Shown in pieces: positions 24,133 to 31,922 of a stretch of DNA of 32,002 bases. The position numbers and the translations under genes were made by a program. Under the pieces are notes generated by a model. That model saw only the letters and a program-made list of their open reading frames with translations. It was not told the origin of the DNA and did no database searches. This DNA is from JBHJGU01 sp050331475 (GTDB lineage Bacteria > Pseudomonadota > Alphaproteobacteria > Caulobacterales > Maricaulaceae): assembly GCA_050331475.1 (NCBI GenBank), contig JBHJGU010000093.1:1-32002 (forward strand), written 5' to 3'. Within the stretch, counting starts at the first letter, position 1. Every line of letters starts with the position of its first letter.

Positions 24133-26028
24133 ATGAACGCCATCGCTCCCGTCGCGGCGACCCGCGACATCATGCGTATCGTCATTGTCGGCCACGTCGA
24201 CCACGGCAAGTCCACCCTTGTGGGCCGCATGTTCCACGACACCGACAGCTTGCCGGAGGGCAAGGTCGAAGCCATCCGCGAAATGTGCAAAAAGCGCGGC
24301 ATGCCCTTTGAGTACGCTTTCCTCATGGACGCCATGCAGGCTGAGCGCGACCAAGGCATCACGATCGACACCAGCCAAATCTGGTTTAAGACCGATCACC
24401 GCGACTACGTCATCATCGACGCGCCCGGCCACACCGAATTCCTGAAAAACATGATCACCGGCGCCTCCCAAGCTGACGCCGCTTTGTTGGTCATCGATGC
24501 GGGCGAAGGCGTGCGCGAGCAGTCCCGCCGTCACGGCTATCTGCTGCACCTGATGGGCATTCGCCAGGTCGCCGTGGCCGTCAATAAGATGGATTTGGTG
24601 GATTATGAGGAAGAGCAGTTCCGCTTGATTAAGGAGGAATACAGCCACTACCTCTCCACCATCGGCGTGGAAGCGACCCATTTCGTACCCGTCTCCGCCC
24701 GCGAAGGCGATCTGATCGCTATGCGCACCAATGGCGAGGGCAAAGCGAACATGGACTGGTATGAAGGCCCGACGGTGGTGGACGCGTTGGACGGGTTCCA
24801 AGTCTCTGTCCCGCCCAAGCACAAGCCGCTGCGTATGATGGTCCAGGACGTCTATAAGTTTGACGACCGCCGCATCATCGCCGGCCGGATCGAATCGGGT
24901 CGCGTGCGTGTGGGCGACACCTTGTTGTTCTCGCCTGCGAACAAGACCTCCAAAGTCGCCTCGATCGAAAGCTGGCCGTCTGACAAAGAACAGCCCCAAG
25001 TCGCCGAAGCCGGCCAATCGGTGGGCTTTACGCTGACCGAGCAAATCTTTGTCGAACGCGGCAATGTGGTGTCGTTGGACGTGAACCCGCCGGTGGAAAC
25101 CGACGTGTTCAAAGCCAAGGTGTTCTGGCTCGGCCGCGAGCCGCTTAAGCGCCACAAGACCTATAAAATCAAGATCGGCACCTCGGAAACCAGCTGCCAG
25201 ATCCAAGAGATCGAGCGGATCGTGGACACGTCCGACCTCTCGCAAACCACCGCCGAGCAGGTGGAACGCAACCAGGTCGGCGAGGTGATCCTACGGTCCA
25301 AGCGCATGTTGGCTTTGGATGAGTTCATCGACAATCCGCGCACCGGCCGGTTCGTGATCGTCGATGATTATGACCTCGCGGGGGGCGGCATCATCTCGAG
25401 GGAAGGCTACGCCAACCAGCGCGACGTCACCACGCCGAAGTCGACCAACATCTACAAGATCGACACCACCGTGACCCGCGATCTGCGCGAGCGGCGCAAT
25501 GGCCACAAAGGTGGCGTGTTGTGGCTCACGGGCCTCTCTGGCGCGGGCAAGTCCACCGTGGCGGTGGCGTTAGAGACCGCTTTGTTCGAACGCGGCTACG
25601 CTACTTTCGTGCTCGACGGCTACAATGTGCGCTATGGCTTGAACGCCAATCTGGGCTTCAGCCCAGAAGATCGGGCGGAGAACATCCGCCGGGTCGGTGA
25701 GGTCGCGGCGTTGTTCGCCCAGGCCGGGGTGATCGTGGTCAGCTCGTTCATTTCGCCCTACCGCTCGGATCGGGACCGCGCGCGCCAGTCCGTGGGCGAC
25801 GAGTTCCATGAAATTTATGTGGCGACGCCGATCGAAGAATGCGAACGCCGCGACCCTAAGGGCTTGTATAAAAAGGCGCGTTCGGGTGAAATCAAAGAGT
25901 TTACCGGCGTCTCCGCTCCCTATGAGCCCCCTGAAGAAGCCGAATACGTCCTTCAAACCGCGGGCAAATCAGTCGACGCCTGTGTCGAAGAACTTCTAGG
26001 CTATGTGGGAGATCGGTTCCGGGTTTAA
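24133..26028 (+). CDS. cysNC: Bifunctional sulfate adenylyltransferase GTPase / APS kinase
   Basis: 631 aa. Residues 1-445 are an EF-Tu-like CysN GTPase: G1 GHVDHGKST (20-28), RDQGITID (72-79), DAPGH (96-100), NKMD (151-154), then two beta-barrel domains. Residues 458-631 are a CysC APS kinase with P-loop GLSGAGKST (467-475), FISPYRSDRD and the RDPKGLYKKAR substrate segment. Together with CysD it yields PAPS. Two oddities: CysN proteins usually have DDGKST where this has DHGKST, and the APS-kinase motif DGDNVRHG is DGYNVRYG (Tyr497, Tyr501). GGAAAGG precedes the ATG. The next gene, cysQ, removes the PAP by-product. Confidence 0.94.
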   Translation: MNAIAPVAATRDIMRIVIVGHVDHGKSTLVGRMFHDTDSLPEGKVEAIREMCKKRGMPFEYAFLMDAMQAERDQGITIDTSQIWFKTDHRDYVIIDAPGHTEFLKNMITGASQADAALLVIDAGEGVREQSRRHGYLLHLMGIRQVAVAVNKMDLVDYEEEQFRLIKEEYSHYLSTIGVEATHFVPVSAREGDLIAMRTNGEGKANMDWYEGPTVVDALDGFQVSVPPKHKPLRMMVQDVYKFDDRRIIAGRIESGRVRVGDTLLFSPANKTSKVASIESWPSDKEQPQVAEAGQSVGFTLTEQIFVERGNVVSLDVNPPVETDVFKAKVFWLGREPLKRHKTYKIKIGTSETSCQIQEIERIVDTSDLSQTTAEQVERNQVGEVILRSKRMLALDEFIDNPRTGRFVIVDDYDLAGGGIISREGYANQRDVTTPKSTNIYKIDTTVTRDLRERRNGHKGGVLWLTGLSGAGKSTVAVALETALFERGYATFVLDGYNVRYGLNANLGFSPEDRAENIRRVGEVAALFAQAGVIVVSSFISPYRSDRDRARQSVGDEFHEIYVATPIEECERRDPKGLYKKARSGEIKEFTGVSAPYEPPEEAEYVLQTAGKSVDACVEELLGYVGDRFRV

Positions 26029-26054
26029 CCGAACCGGCGAACAAGGCGCACTCT

Positions 26055-26885
26055 ATGACGGATGCAATTTCACTCGACCGGCTCGTCGAAACCGCTTTGG
26101 CGGCCGGTCGGGTGATTTTGGATGTGCGCGACGGCGCGATGGCGGTGGAGCGGAAGTCGGACGACAGTCCGGTGACGCTGGCCGACCGGGCTGCGGAGCA
26201 ACTGATCCTCCGCGAGTTGGAAACCATCGCACCGGGCCTGCCCGTTGTGGCGGAGGAGGCGGTCGCCGCCGGCCGTATTCCGAAAACCGAGGCGGACTTC
26301 ATCTTGGTTGATCCGCTCGACGGCACCAAGGAGTTCGTGAAAGGCGGCCGGGACTTTACCGTCAATATCGGCGTGATCGTCCAAGGCGAACCCGTCATCG
26401 GGGTCGTCTACGCCCCCGCGAGCGGTCGGTTGTTCGCTGGCCGAAAGGGCGCGGGCGCCTGGCAGGCCGAAGTCGATTGCCGCGCCCAGTCCGCGGTGAA
26501 AACCACCTCACCGATCGCCGTTCGCCCCGCGCCCGCGGCTGGCTTCGCGGCGGTGGCCAGCAAGTCCCACCGAACGCCCGAGACGGACGCGTTTTTAGAG
26601 CGGTATAAGCTCAGCGAATTGGTGTCCGCGGGCTCATCCTTAAAGTTCTGCTTGTTGGCGGCCGGGGAGGCGGACCTCTACCCCCGTCTGGGCCGCACCA
26701 TGGAATGGGACACCGCAGCGGGAGACGCCGTGCTGCGCGCGGCCGGCGGTCGAACCGTGACCCTGGACGGCGCCCGGCTGAGTTATGGCAAGCGTAACCA
26801 GGCCGAGGACGCGGATTTCGCCAACCCCTGGTTCGTCGCGCTCGGCCAAGCGCCGTTGATCGACGCCGAAGGTCGCGTGCTTTAG
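26055..26885 (+). CDS. cysQ: 3'(2'),5'-bisphosphate nucleotidase
   Basis: 276 aa, IMPase superfamily. It hydrolyses PAP (left after PAPS-dependent sulfation or reduction) and can also turn over PAPS. Metal site residues are EE (67-68) in VVAEEAVAAG, DPLDGTKEFV (86-95), and WDTAAGDAVLRAAGG near the C-terminus. DDSPVTLAD (36-44) is the CysQ-type N-terminal motif. The length is standard. AAGG precedes the ATG and the gap from cysNC is 26 bp, so the three genes form an operon. Its stop TAG overlaps the stop of the convergent ABC ATPase gene. Confidence 0.94.
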   Translation: MTDAISLDRLVETALAAGRVILDVRDGAMAVERKSDDSPVTLADRAAEQLILRELETIAPGLPVVAEEAVAAGRIPKTEADFILVDPLDGTKEFVKGGRDFTVNIGVIVQGEPVIGVVYAPASGRLFAGRKGAGAWQAEVDCRAQSAVKTTSPIAVRPAPAAGFAAVASKSHRTPETDAFLERYKLSELVSAGSSLKFCLLAAGEADLYPRLGRTMEWDTAAGDAVLRAAGGRTVTLDGARLSYGKRNQAEDADFANPWFVALGQAPLIDAEGRVL

Positions 26886-28102
26886 TCTCCAACCAAAGCG
26901 ATTGCGGCCGCGCTTAGCTGGACGTGTCCGCCGTCGGGCAAGCGCAAGCCCAGAAAGTCGCCATTGCCCTGAACCATAGGCTTAGGCTGGAAGTCGAACG
27001 CCAACGCGGTGAGGTTTGGGCCCACGCCGAAGCGGCGCCAGCCGGAGGCGCCGACGTCGTTGGTGGAGTAGCCCAGTTCGATTACGGTCGAAACGTCCGC
27101 TCGGGCCACGACCCACACGCGGATGAGCTTGCCGCTCGCCGCCGCCTCCACTGCGTCCGGCAACCGCCAACCAAAGCCGCCCGCAAAGGCGCCCTGACAA
27201 GCCGTCTCCATAGGGCCGCTCTGAAGCTGGACGCCGTCCATTTGAGCCTCCAGCTGGCCGTCTGCGGGCTGAGAGACCCGTTCCAAGGCGTCTGCGCCGC
27301 TGAACGCAAAAACGAACGCCTCCGGCCCCCAGGGCGGCGCAGCCGGGTCAAATGCGGCGCTCGGGTCGGCTTCAGAATCCATTGCGTCCAGCACGGTCTC
27401 CAACGGTCCCTCCATGCGGACCCGGCCAGCGTCGAGCCAAACCGCGCGGTCGCAGACCTCGCGCAAAAGCCGACGTTGGTGGCTGGCCAGCACGACGACG
27501 CCCGCCCGCTCGACCAGCGCGCGCATGCGCGCTTCGGCCTTCTTGCGGAACGCGGCGTCGCCCGCCCCAATCCATTCGTCGATCAACAAGATGTCCGGAT
27601 CAAACGCAGTCGCCATCGCGAAAACCAACCGCATGGCCATGCCTTGGGAATAGATGCGAACCGGTAGGTCCAGAAACGGTCCCAAGTCGGCGAACTCGGC
27701 GATGGCGTCGATGCGTGCGCGCGCCTCCGCCCAGCTGAGCCCCGCTAAAAGGCCGCGCAGAAAGATATTGCGCCGGCCCGTGGCTTCTTTGCGCAAGCCC
27801 ATGGAAATGTTGAACAGGGCTGCGGCGCGACCGTCGATGTGAACCGCGCCGCGATCGGGAATCAGCACCCCGGCAAGCACGCGCAACAGGGTGGACTTGC
27901 CCGAACCGTTGCGACCGACCAGGGCCACTCGGTCGCCAGCATTGAACGATAGGCTGACCGCGCGCAGGGCAGCAACGCCGAGCCCGCCGCCCGGGCGCGT
28001 GGCAAGCGCGCCGCCGACCCCGTCGGGGGGCGCGGCAACCGCTGGGGTCCCGCCCGCCACCGGAAACAGCACATCGACATCGGAAACCGCCACCCGCGCC
28101 AT
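26882..28102 (-). CDS. Polysaccharide ABC transporter ATP-binding protein with C-terminal extra domain (Wzt/KpsT-like)
   Basis: 406 aa. The ATPase domain (about 40-240) has Walker A GRNGSGKST (63-71), the signature YSQGMAMRL (151-159), Walker B ILLIDEW (171-177) and the H-loop His208. NISMGLRKEATGRRNI is typical of the polysaccharide-export subfamily (TagH/KpsT/Wzt). The extra 160 residues (about 250-406) are beta-rich, in the position where Wzt proteins carry a glycan-binding domain that recognises the chain end. This domain resembles the exported protein at 13803-14393. ATG 28102 is 2 nt after the permease stop. The longer frame to 28777 lies antiparallel within permease coding and is not used. 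Confidence 0.93.
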   Translation of the reverse strand: MARVAVSDVDVLFPVAGGTPAVAAPPDGVGGALATRPGGGLGVAALRAVSLSFNAGDRVALVGRNGSGKSTLLRVLAGVLIPDRGAVHIDGRAAALFNISMGLRKEATGRRNIFLRGLLAGLSWAEARARIDAIAEFADLGPFLDLPVRIYSQGMAMRLVFAMATAFDPDILLIDEWIGAGDAAFRKKAEARMRALVERAGVVVLASHQRRLLREVCDRAVWLDAGRVRMEGPLETVLDAMDSEADPSAAFDPAAPPWGPEAFVFAFSGADALERVSQPADGQLEAQMDGVQLQSGPMETACQGAFAGGFGWRLPDAVEAAASGKLIRVWVVARADVSTVIELGYSTNDVGASGWRRFGVGPNLTALAFDFQPKPMVQGNGDFLGLRLPDGGHVQLSAAAIALVGD

Positions 28103-28104
28103 GC

Positions 28105-28920
28105 TCAGAGCCAATACGCCAATCGCGGCCGGCTCAGCGCGAAGGCGATCCAAGCCGCAATCCCGCCGGTTACGCCCAGCGCGGCCATCACCATCAAGCT
28201 TTCGGTCGGCGGAGCGGCCATCGGGTCCAGGATCGGACCGCGCACCACCTCCAAGGCGTGGGCGAACGGGTTCCACCAAACATAGTCGCCCAACCGGCCC
28301 ATTTGTTCGGGCAGCCAGACGATCGGGGTGAGAAAGAACGTCACCCTCAGCGCGGTGTTCAGCAAATGCGCGAGATCGCGCCACCGCGCGGCCAAAGCGC
28401 CGGCGAGAAACTGCACCCAAAGCGCGTTGAGCAGGACTAAGGTGGCGCCCAGGAACGCCCACGGCGCACCGGCTTGGGGCGTCACGCCGACGATCGCCAT
28501 CAGCGCGACCACCACGCCGCCGGTCAGCGCCGCGCTGAAACTGAGCCGCGCCACGCCGGCGAAAACGAACACGCTGATCGGCAGACGGGCGCCCTTGATC
28601 CAGGGTTCGGCGTTGACGAACGCCATAGCGCCTTCTGAAACCGCGCCTTGGGCGAATTGCCAGACCCAGAAACCCAAAGCGACATGGGCTGCGAAATAAC
28701 GGGCGTCCGCGGTCGATAACGCGCCGAACACCAGCGTTTTCACGCCGACGAACAAGGCGAAGGACACCGCAATCCACGCCACGCCCAATACGGTGCGCTT
28801 ATAGATTTGCCGTAAGTCTTCCTGGGCGAAGGCCAGCCATATGCGCCAAGCACGAAGCCCCTCGGCGATATCGCGGCGTGCGGCGTCCAGTTTGCGCGCG
28901 ACGTCTGCGTCCCCGCTCAT
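28105..28920 (-). CDS. Polysaccharide ABC-2 type permease (Wzm/KpsM-like)
   Basis: 271 aa with about six membrane helices, for example TVLGVAWIAVSFALFVGVKT, FVFAGVARLSFSAALTGGVV, FLGATLVLLNALWVQFLAGA and the C-terminal LMVMAALGVTGGIAAWIAF. The N-terminal cytoplasmic helix with EDLRQIYKRTVLG is typical of O-antigen and capsule exporters. RDLAHLLNTALRVTFFLTPIVW in the middle is the ABC2_membrane pattern. It pairs with the ATPase 2 nt downstream to move a lipid-linked or lipid-anchored glycan across the inner membrane. ATG 28918-28920 is used; the longer frame adds a Pro-rich non-family stretch from the preceding gene's end. Confidence 0.95.
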   Translation of the reverse strand: MSGDADVARKLDAARRDIAEGLRAWRIWLAFAQEDLRQIYKRTVLGVAWIAVSFALFVGVKTLVFGALSTADARYFAAHVALGFWVWQFAQGAVSEGAMAFVNAEPWIKGARLPISVFVFAGVARLSFSAALTGGVVVALMAIVGVTPQAGAPWAFLGATLVLLNALWVQFLAGALAARWRDLAHLLNTALRVTFFLTPIVWLPEQMGRLGDYVWWNPFAHALEVVRGPILDPMAAPPTESLMVMAALGVTGGIAAWIAFALSRPRLAYWL

Positions 28921-28954
28921 ACCGTCGCCAGGACCGCCCTTAACGCTAGCCGGT

Positions 28955-30112
28955 TCACACCAAGAGGGCGGAGGTGAGTTTGACTTTTCCGCCCGGGGGT
29001 GCGCTGACGTGCAATTCGGCGACATGGGCGGCGGCCACTCCTCGGGGGGCGGGAACAAACACATCCGCGCCGCCGGGAATGGCTGGGCCGACGACCCCGT
29101 CGGTCATGACCCGAAGGCTGACGCCGGCTAAATCGGGTCCGCCCAACCGGGCGCGGACGCCCGATTTCGTCCGAGCATCGTAATGGGTTAGCGGCAAACG
29201 CGCCTGACCATGCAGACGGCCTGAGGCGTCCACCCCATAGATCGGCCCGCCGTTCCATTGCAGCCCAACCGACTGGCGCGCGGTGCGCAAGTGCGCGCCG
29301 AACGGGGTGTAGGTCTCCACATGATGCAGGATCACGCCGAGCAGCGATTTCAACGTGTCGATCGGCCGACCGGCGCGGGCGAGGATCCGGCGGATCTCCA
29401 ACATGCGCGCGGGCTCGATCGACGCGGTTTTCGTGCCCGGCGCCCAGGTCACCGCTGAGAACACCTGGGGCAAATAGCGAAACCGTGCGCCGCTTTCCGC
29501 CAGGCGCAGCCACAGCTCCCAATCCATGACGTAATGCCACCGCGCATCCACGCCGCCGGCGCGTTCCAGCGCGCGCCGCCGCACAAAGCAGGAGGGTTGC
29601 GAAATCACGCAGCTCCGGGTGAGCTCAGCCAAGTCATGCCCGACAACTGGATGATAGCCCCGCGCGGCGCCGTCGGGGCCGACAATAACGCTTTGACCAT
29701 AGACGACGTCGACGTTCGGATCGGACTCAAACGCCGACGCCACGGTGCGCAGCGCGTCCGGATAAAGCCAATCGTCCGCATTCAACCAGGCGTAAATATC
29801 CGCGTCCAAGCGCGCCCAGCCATCTCGGATCGCCGCGGCTTGACCAGCGTCCGGGCCGTGGCGGCGCACGGTGATCAGTTCGGGGAACGCGTCCGCGAGC
29901 GCCGACACGCGTGGGTCGCCGCTGGCGTCCATCAAGGCCACCACCGGGCGGGGCCGTTGCGCCGCGAGCGACGCGAACACATCGGGCAACCGATCGCTCC
30001 ACGCGCCCACCGGGGCCGCCACGGCGAACCGCGGACGGTTCGCCATCGGCTCGGGCGTCGGAGCGTCGGGCTCGCGGCGCACCGCGGCTAGAGAACCATC
30101 ATAATGAGTCAT
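28955..30112 (-). CDS. Family 2 glycosyltransferase with C-terminal beta-rich extension
   Basis: 385 aa from ATG 30112; the frame opens nine bases earlier at TTG. The GT-A core covers about 28-240: GQAAAIRDGWARLDADI, the metal site NADDW (111-115), VVYGQSVIVG and the acceptor motif MDWELWLRLAESG (196-208). Residues about 290-385 form a beta-rich tail of unknown role. It is first in an operon with the ABC permease (34-bp gap) and ATPase, so it most likely adds a sugar to the glycan that system exports. No clear ribosome site is visible, and Met at 30046 is a possible later start. Confidence 0.9.
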   Translation of the reverse strand: MTHYDGSLAAVRREPDAPTPEPMANRPRFAVAAPVGAWSDRLPDVFASLAAQRPRPVVALMDASGDPRVSALADAFPELITVRRHGPDAGQAAAIRDGWARLDADIYAWLNADDWLYPDALRTVASAFESDPNVDVVYGQSVIVGPDGAARGYHPVVGHDLAELTRSCVISQPSCFVRRRALERAGGVDARWHYVMDWELWLRLAESGARFRYLPQVFSAVTWAPGTKTASIEPARMLEIRRILARAGRPIDTLKSLLGVILHHVETYTPFGAHLRTARQSVGLQWNGGPIYGVDASGRLHGQARLPLTHYDARTKSGVRARLGGPDLAGVSLRVMTDGVVGPAIPGGADVFVPAPRGVAAAHVAELHVSAPPGGKVKLTSALLV

Positions 30113-30260
30113 GAGATACAAATCGGTCGCTAACGGATCGCTGCGAGGTGGTCAACGGCGCAAACGGACCCGCGTGCGCTGGACGATCGTCGTGAGCGCC
30201 TAAACCGCTCTCAGCCCCGTTGAGTGCTGACCGCCTCATTTCCGTCGCTCCCCTAAACCT

Positions 30261-30276
30261 AAGGACCAATGTCCTT
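30261..30276. promoter_or_regulatory. Inverted repeat between divergent glycosyltransferase genes
   Basis: AAGGAC (30261-30266) and GTCCTT (30271-30276) form a perfect 6-bp dyad around CAAT in the 243-bp gap between the two divergent GT2 genes. It is a candidate shared operator. Nothing else recognisable was seen in this gap. Confidence 0.25.
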
Positions 30277-30355
30277 GATCACCGCTCCGACCCCACGTAG
30301 GGCACATTAAGTCTGAGCCCTAGCTGAACGGCGACGTCCATCGCGACTCATCACC

Positions 30356-31345
30356 ATGACCGACCCCACCGACATTTGTGTTATCATCGTGACGTATAAC
30401 AGCGAAGCTTATTTGCCTCGGTGTTTGGCCGCGCTCAGCCGACAAACGCTTACCCAGTTTGATATCATCGTTTTCGATAACGCTTCGGAAATCACCCCCG
30501 ATTCGCTTGGCGCTCCGCTGGTTGGCGTCCAATGGGTGCGGAGCGCGACCAACATCGGCTTTGCAGCCGCCAACAATGCGGCGGCTCGACTGACGACCTC
30601 GCCTTGGTTGGCGCTTTTGAACCCGGACGCGTTTCCCGAACCAGATTGGCTCGCCGAGTTAGTGAAGGCGCGAGATCGCTGGCCCGAGGTCAAGCTCTTC
30701 GGATCCACCCAGATCAATGCGGAGAACCCTGAGCGGCTCGACGGGGTTGGCGACGTCGCGCACGCATCCGGCCTGGTCTGGCGGGGCGGGTTTGGCGCGC
30801 CGGCGGCGACCACTTACTCAGACGCGGAAATCTTCAGCGCGTGCGGCGCCGCAGCCTTTGTTGAGCGCGAGACCTTCTTAGCGCTGGGCGGCTTTGACGA
30901 GGGTTTTTTCTGTTTTTGCGAAGATGTTGATCTCGGGTATCGCCTGCGCCGCCGTGGCGGCCGGGTCGTTCACGCGGGCGGCGCGGTGGTCGCCCATGTA
31001 GGGGGTGGTTCGGCGGGGCGGCGCTCGGCGTTCGCGACCCGGCTGGGCGCTCGCAACCGGTTGTGGACCTTCGTGAAAAACGCGCCCGGGCCGTTATTTT
31101 GGCTGATGGCGCCGGTTCATTTGATCGCCACGGTTCTGGTTGGATTGGTCGCCACAGGGCGCGGCTTGGGCGGACCCTATTGGTCCGGGGTGGCCGAAGC
31201 GATCCGCGCTTGGCCGCGGGTTTGGGCGCAGCGGGCGGCGGAGCGCCGCGCGGCGGTAGCCGATTGGCGCGTGCTCGGGGCCGCGCTTAATTGGTCGCCC
31301 TTGGCGCCGTTGCGGCGATCGTCCGATCGGCGACCCCTGACATAG
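30356..31345 (+). CDS. Family 2 glycosyltransferase (WbbL/rhamnosyltransferase-like)
   Basis: 329 aa. The GT-A core has VIIVTYNSEAYLPRCL near the N-terminus, FDNASE, RSATNIGFAAANNAAA (a hallmark of WbbL-like enzymes), LLNPDA (metal site) and GGFDEGFFCFCEDVDLGYRL. A hydrophobic segment near residues 245-270 (FWLMAPVHLIATVLVGLVAT) may tether it to the inner membrane. Rhamnose transfer is a common activity in this group and would fit the rfbA gene in the window, but the donor is inferred. No strong ribosome site precedes the ATG. It ends 8 bp before the convergent gene. Confidence 0.9.
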   Translation: MTDPTDICVIIVTYNSEAYLPRCLAALSRQTLTQFDIIVFDNASEITPDSLGAPLVGVQWVRSATNIGFAAANNAAARLTTSPWLALLNPDAFPEPDWLAELVKARDRWPEVKLFGSTQINAENPERLDGVGDVAHASGLVWRGGFGAPAATTYSDAEIFSACGAAAFVERETFLALGGFDEGFFCFCEDVDLGYRLRRRGGRVVHAGGAVVAHVGGGSAGRRSAFATRLGARNRLWTFVKNAPGPLFWLMAPVHLIATVLVGLVATGRGLGGPYWSGVAEAIRAWPRVWAQRAAERRAAVADWRVLGAALNWSPLAPLRRSSDRRPLT

Positions 31346-31353
31346 GCGATGGT

Positions 31354-31893
31354 TTAGGCGGCGGGGTCGGCAAGGTCGCCTAAGCGCGCGACAACCGCCT
31401 CCGGGGTCACGGCGCTGAGCGGGCACCAGGCGCGGGTGCGCTCGAGATCCGCCAGCGCGACGGTCCAGCGCGAGGCGAACCGGCCCGCGCCGCGTTGGTC
31501 AAAGACGGCGGCGAAGTTCGGGTTCGCTTCGCCGGGCCCTAAATCGTGGCGCGCGCGGGGGATCAATCGCGGTTGCAGCCAAATTTTGCCCAGCGCGTCT
31601 TGCGCCGCGGCCATGTCTTCGACCGGATATTCGACGGTGACCCAGACGCCCTCGCGCAATAATCGGTCGGCGGCGTTTGCGACCTGAGCCCAATCGGTGA
31701 TGCGGGTGTGCTCGAAATCAACACCCAAAGGCGTGGCGCCAAGCACGACGTGTCGCACGCCTTCACACGCATTTTTGATGCGCAAAACTTCATCCGTTGG
31801 GCGCGCGCCGACAACGAACAATGTCTCCAGCCCCCTCGCCGGGGAGGCGGCGTGTTCAACGCCGGTGAAATAAACGACCGTATCGGAATCCAT
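31354..31893 (-). CDS. Conserved hypothetical protein, resembles a T4-like phage family
   Basis: 179 aa with no signal peptide or membrane segment. The N-terminus VVYFTGVEHA, then LETLFVVGAR and GVWVTVEYPVEDM, recall from memory a conserved hypothetical protein of T4-like marine phages. I cannot verify this here, and the function of that family is not known to me. The C-terminal half (ARHDLGPGEANPNFAAVFDQ) is unassigned. ATG 31893 follows a GTGGAT sequence. The upstream region contains a dyad at 31907-31922. It does not look like part of the glycan cluster. Confidence 0.75.
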   Translation of the reverse strand: MDSDTVVYFTGVEHAASPARGLETLFVVGARPTDEVLRIKNACEGVRHVVLGATPLGVDFEHTRITDWAQVANAADRLLREGVWVTVEYPVEDMAAAQDALGKIWLQPRLIPRARHDLGPGEANPNFAAVFDQRGAGRFASRWTVALADLERTRAWCPLSAVTPEAVVARLGDLADPAA

Positions 31894-31906
31894 AAACTAT
31901 CCACTG

Positions 31907-31922
31907 CCGCCAATACTGGCGG
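31907..31922. promoter_or_regulatory. Inverted repeat just upstream of the 179-aa hypothetical gene
   Basis: CCGCCA (31907-31912) and TGGCGG (31917-31922) form a perfect dyad around ATAC, 14 bp upstream of the start codon on the minus strand. A TTGACG-like box and an A/T-rich TATATGAT stretch lie just upstream, so it could be an operator or a 5'-UTR hairpin. Confidence 0.35.

Noticed and set aside
23674..25245. 523-codon open frame on the minus strand
   Set aside because: It is antisense to cysD and cysNC, both of which have clear motifs and ribosome sites. Its His/Asp/Val-rich composition is that of a reverse frame of a high-GC gene.
28103..28777. N-terminal extension of the ABC ATPase frame
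   Set aside because: It overlaps almost the whole permease gene on the same strand in another frame. The ATPase family begins at the Met encoded at 28102.
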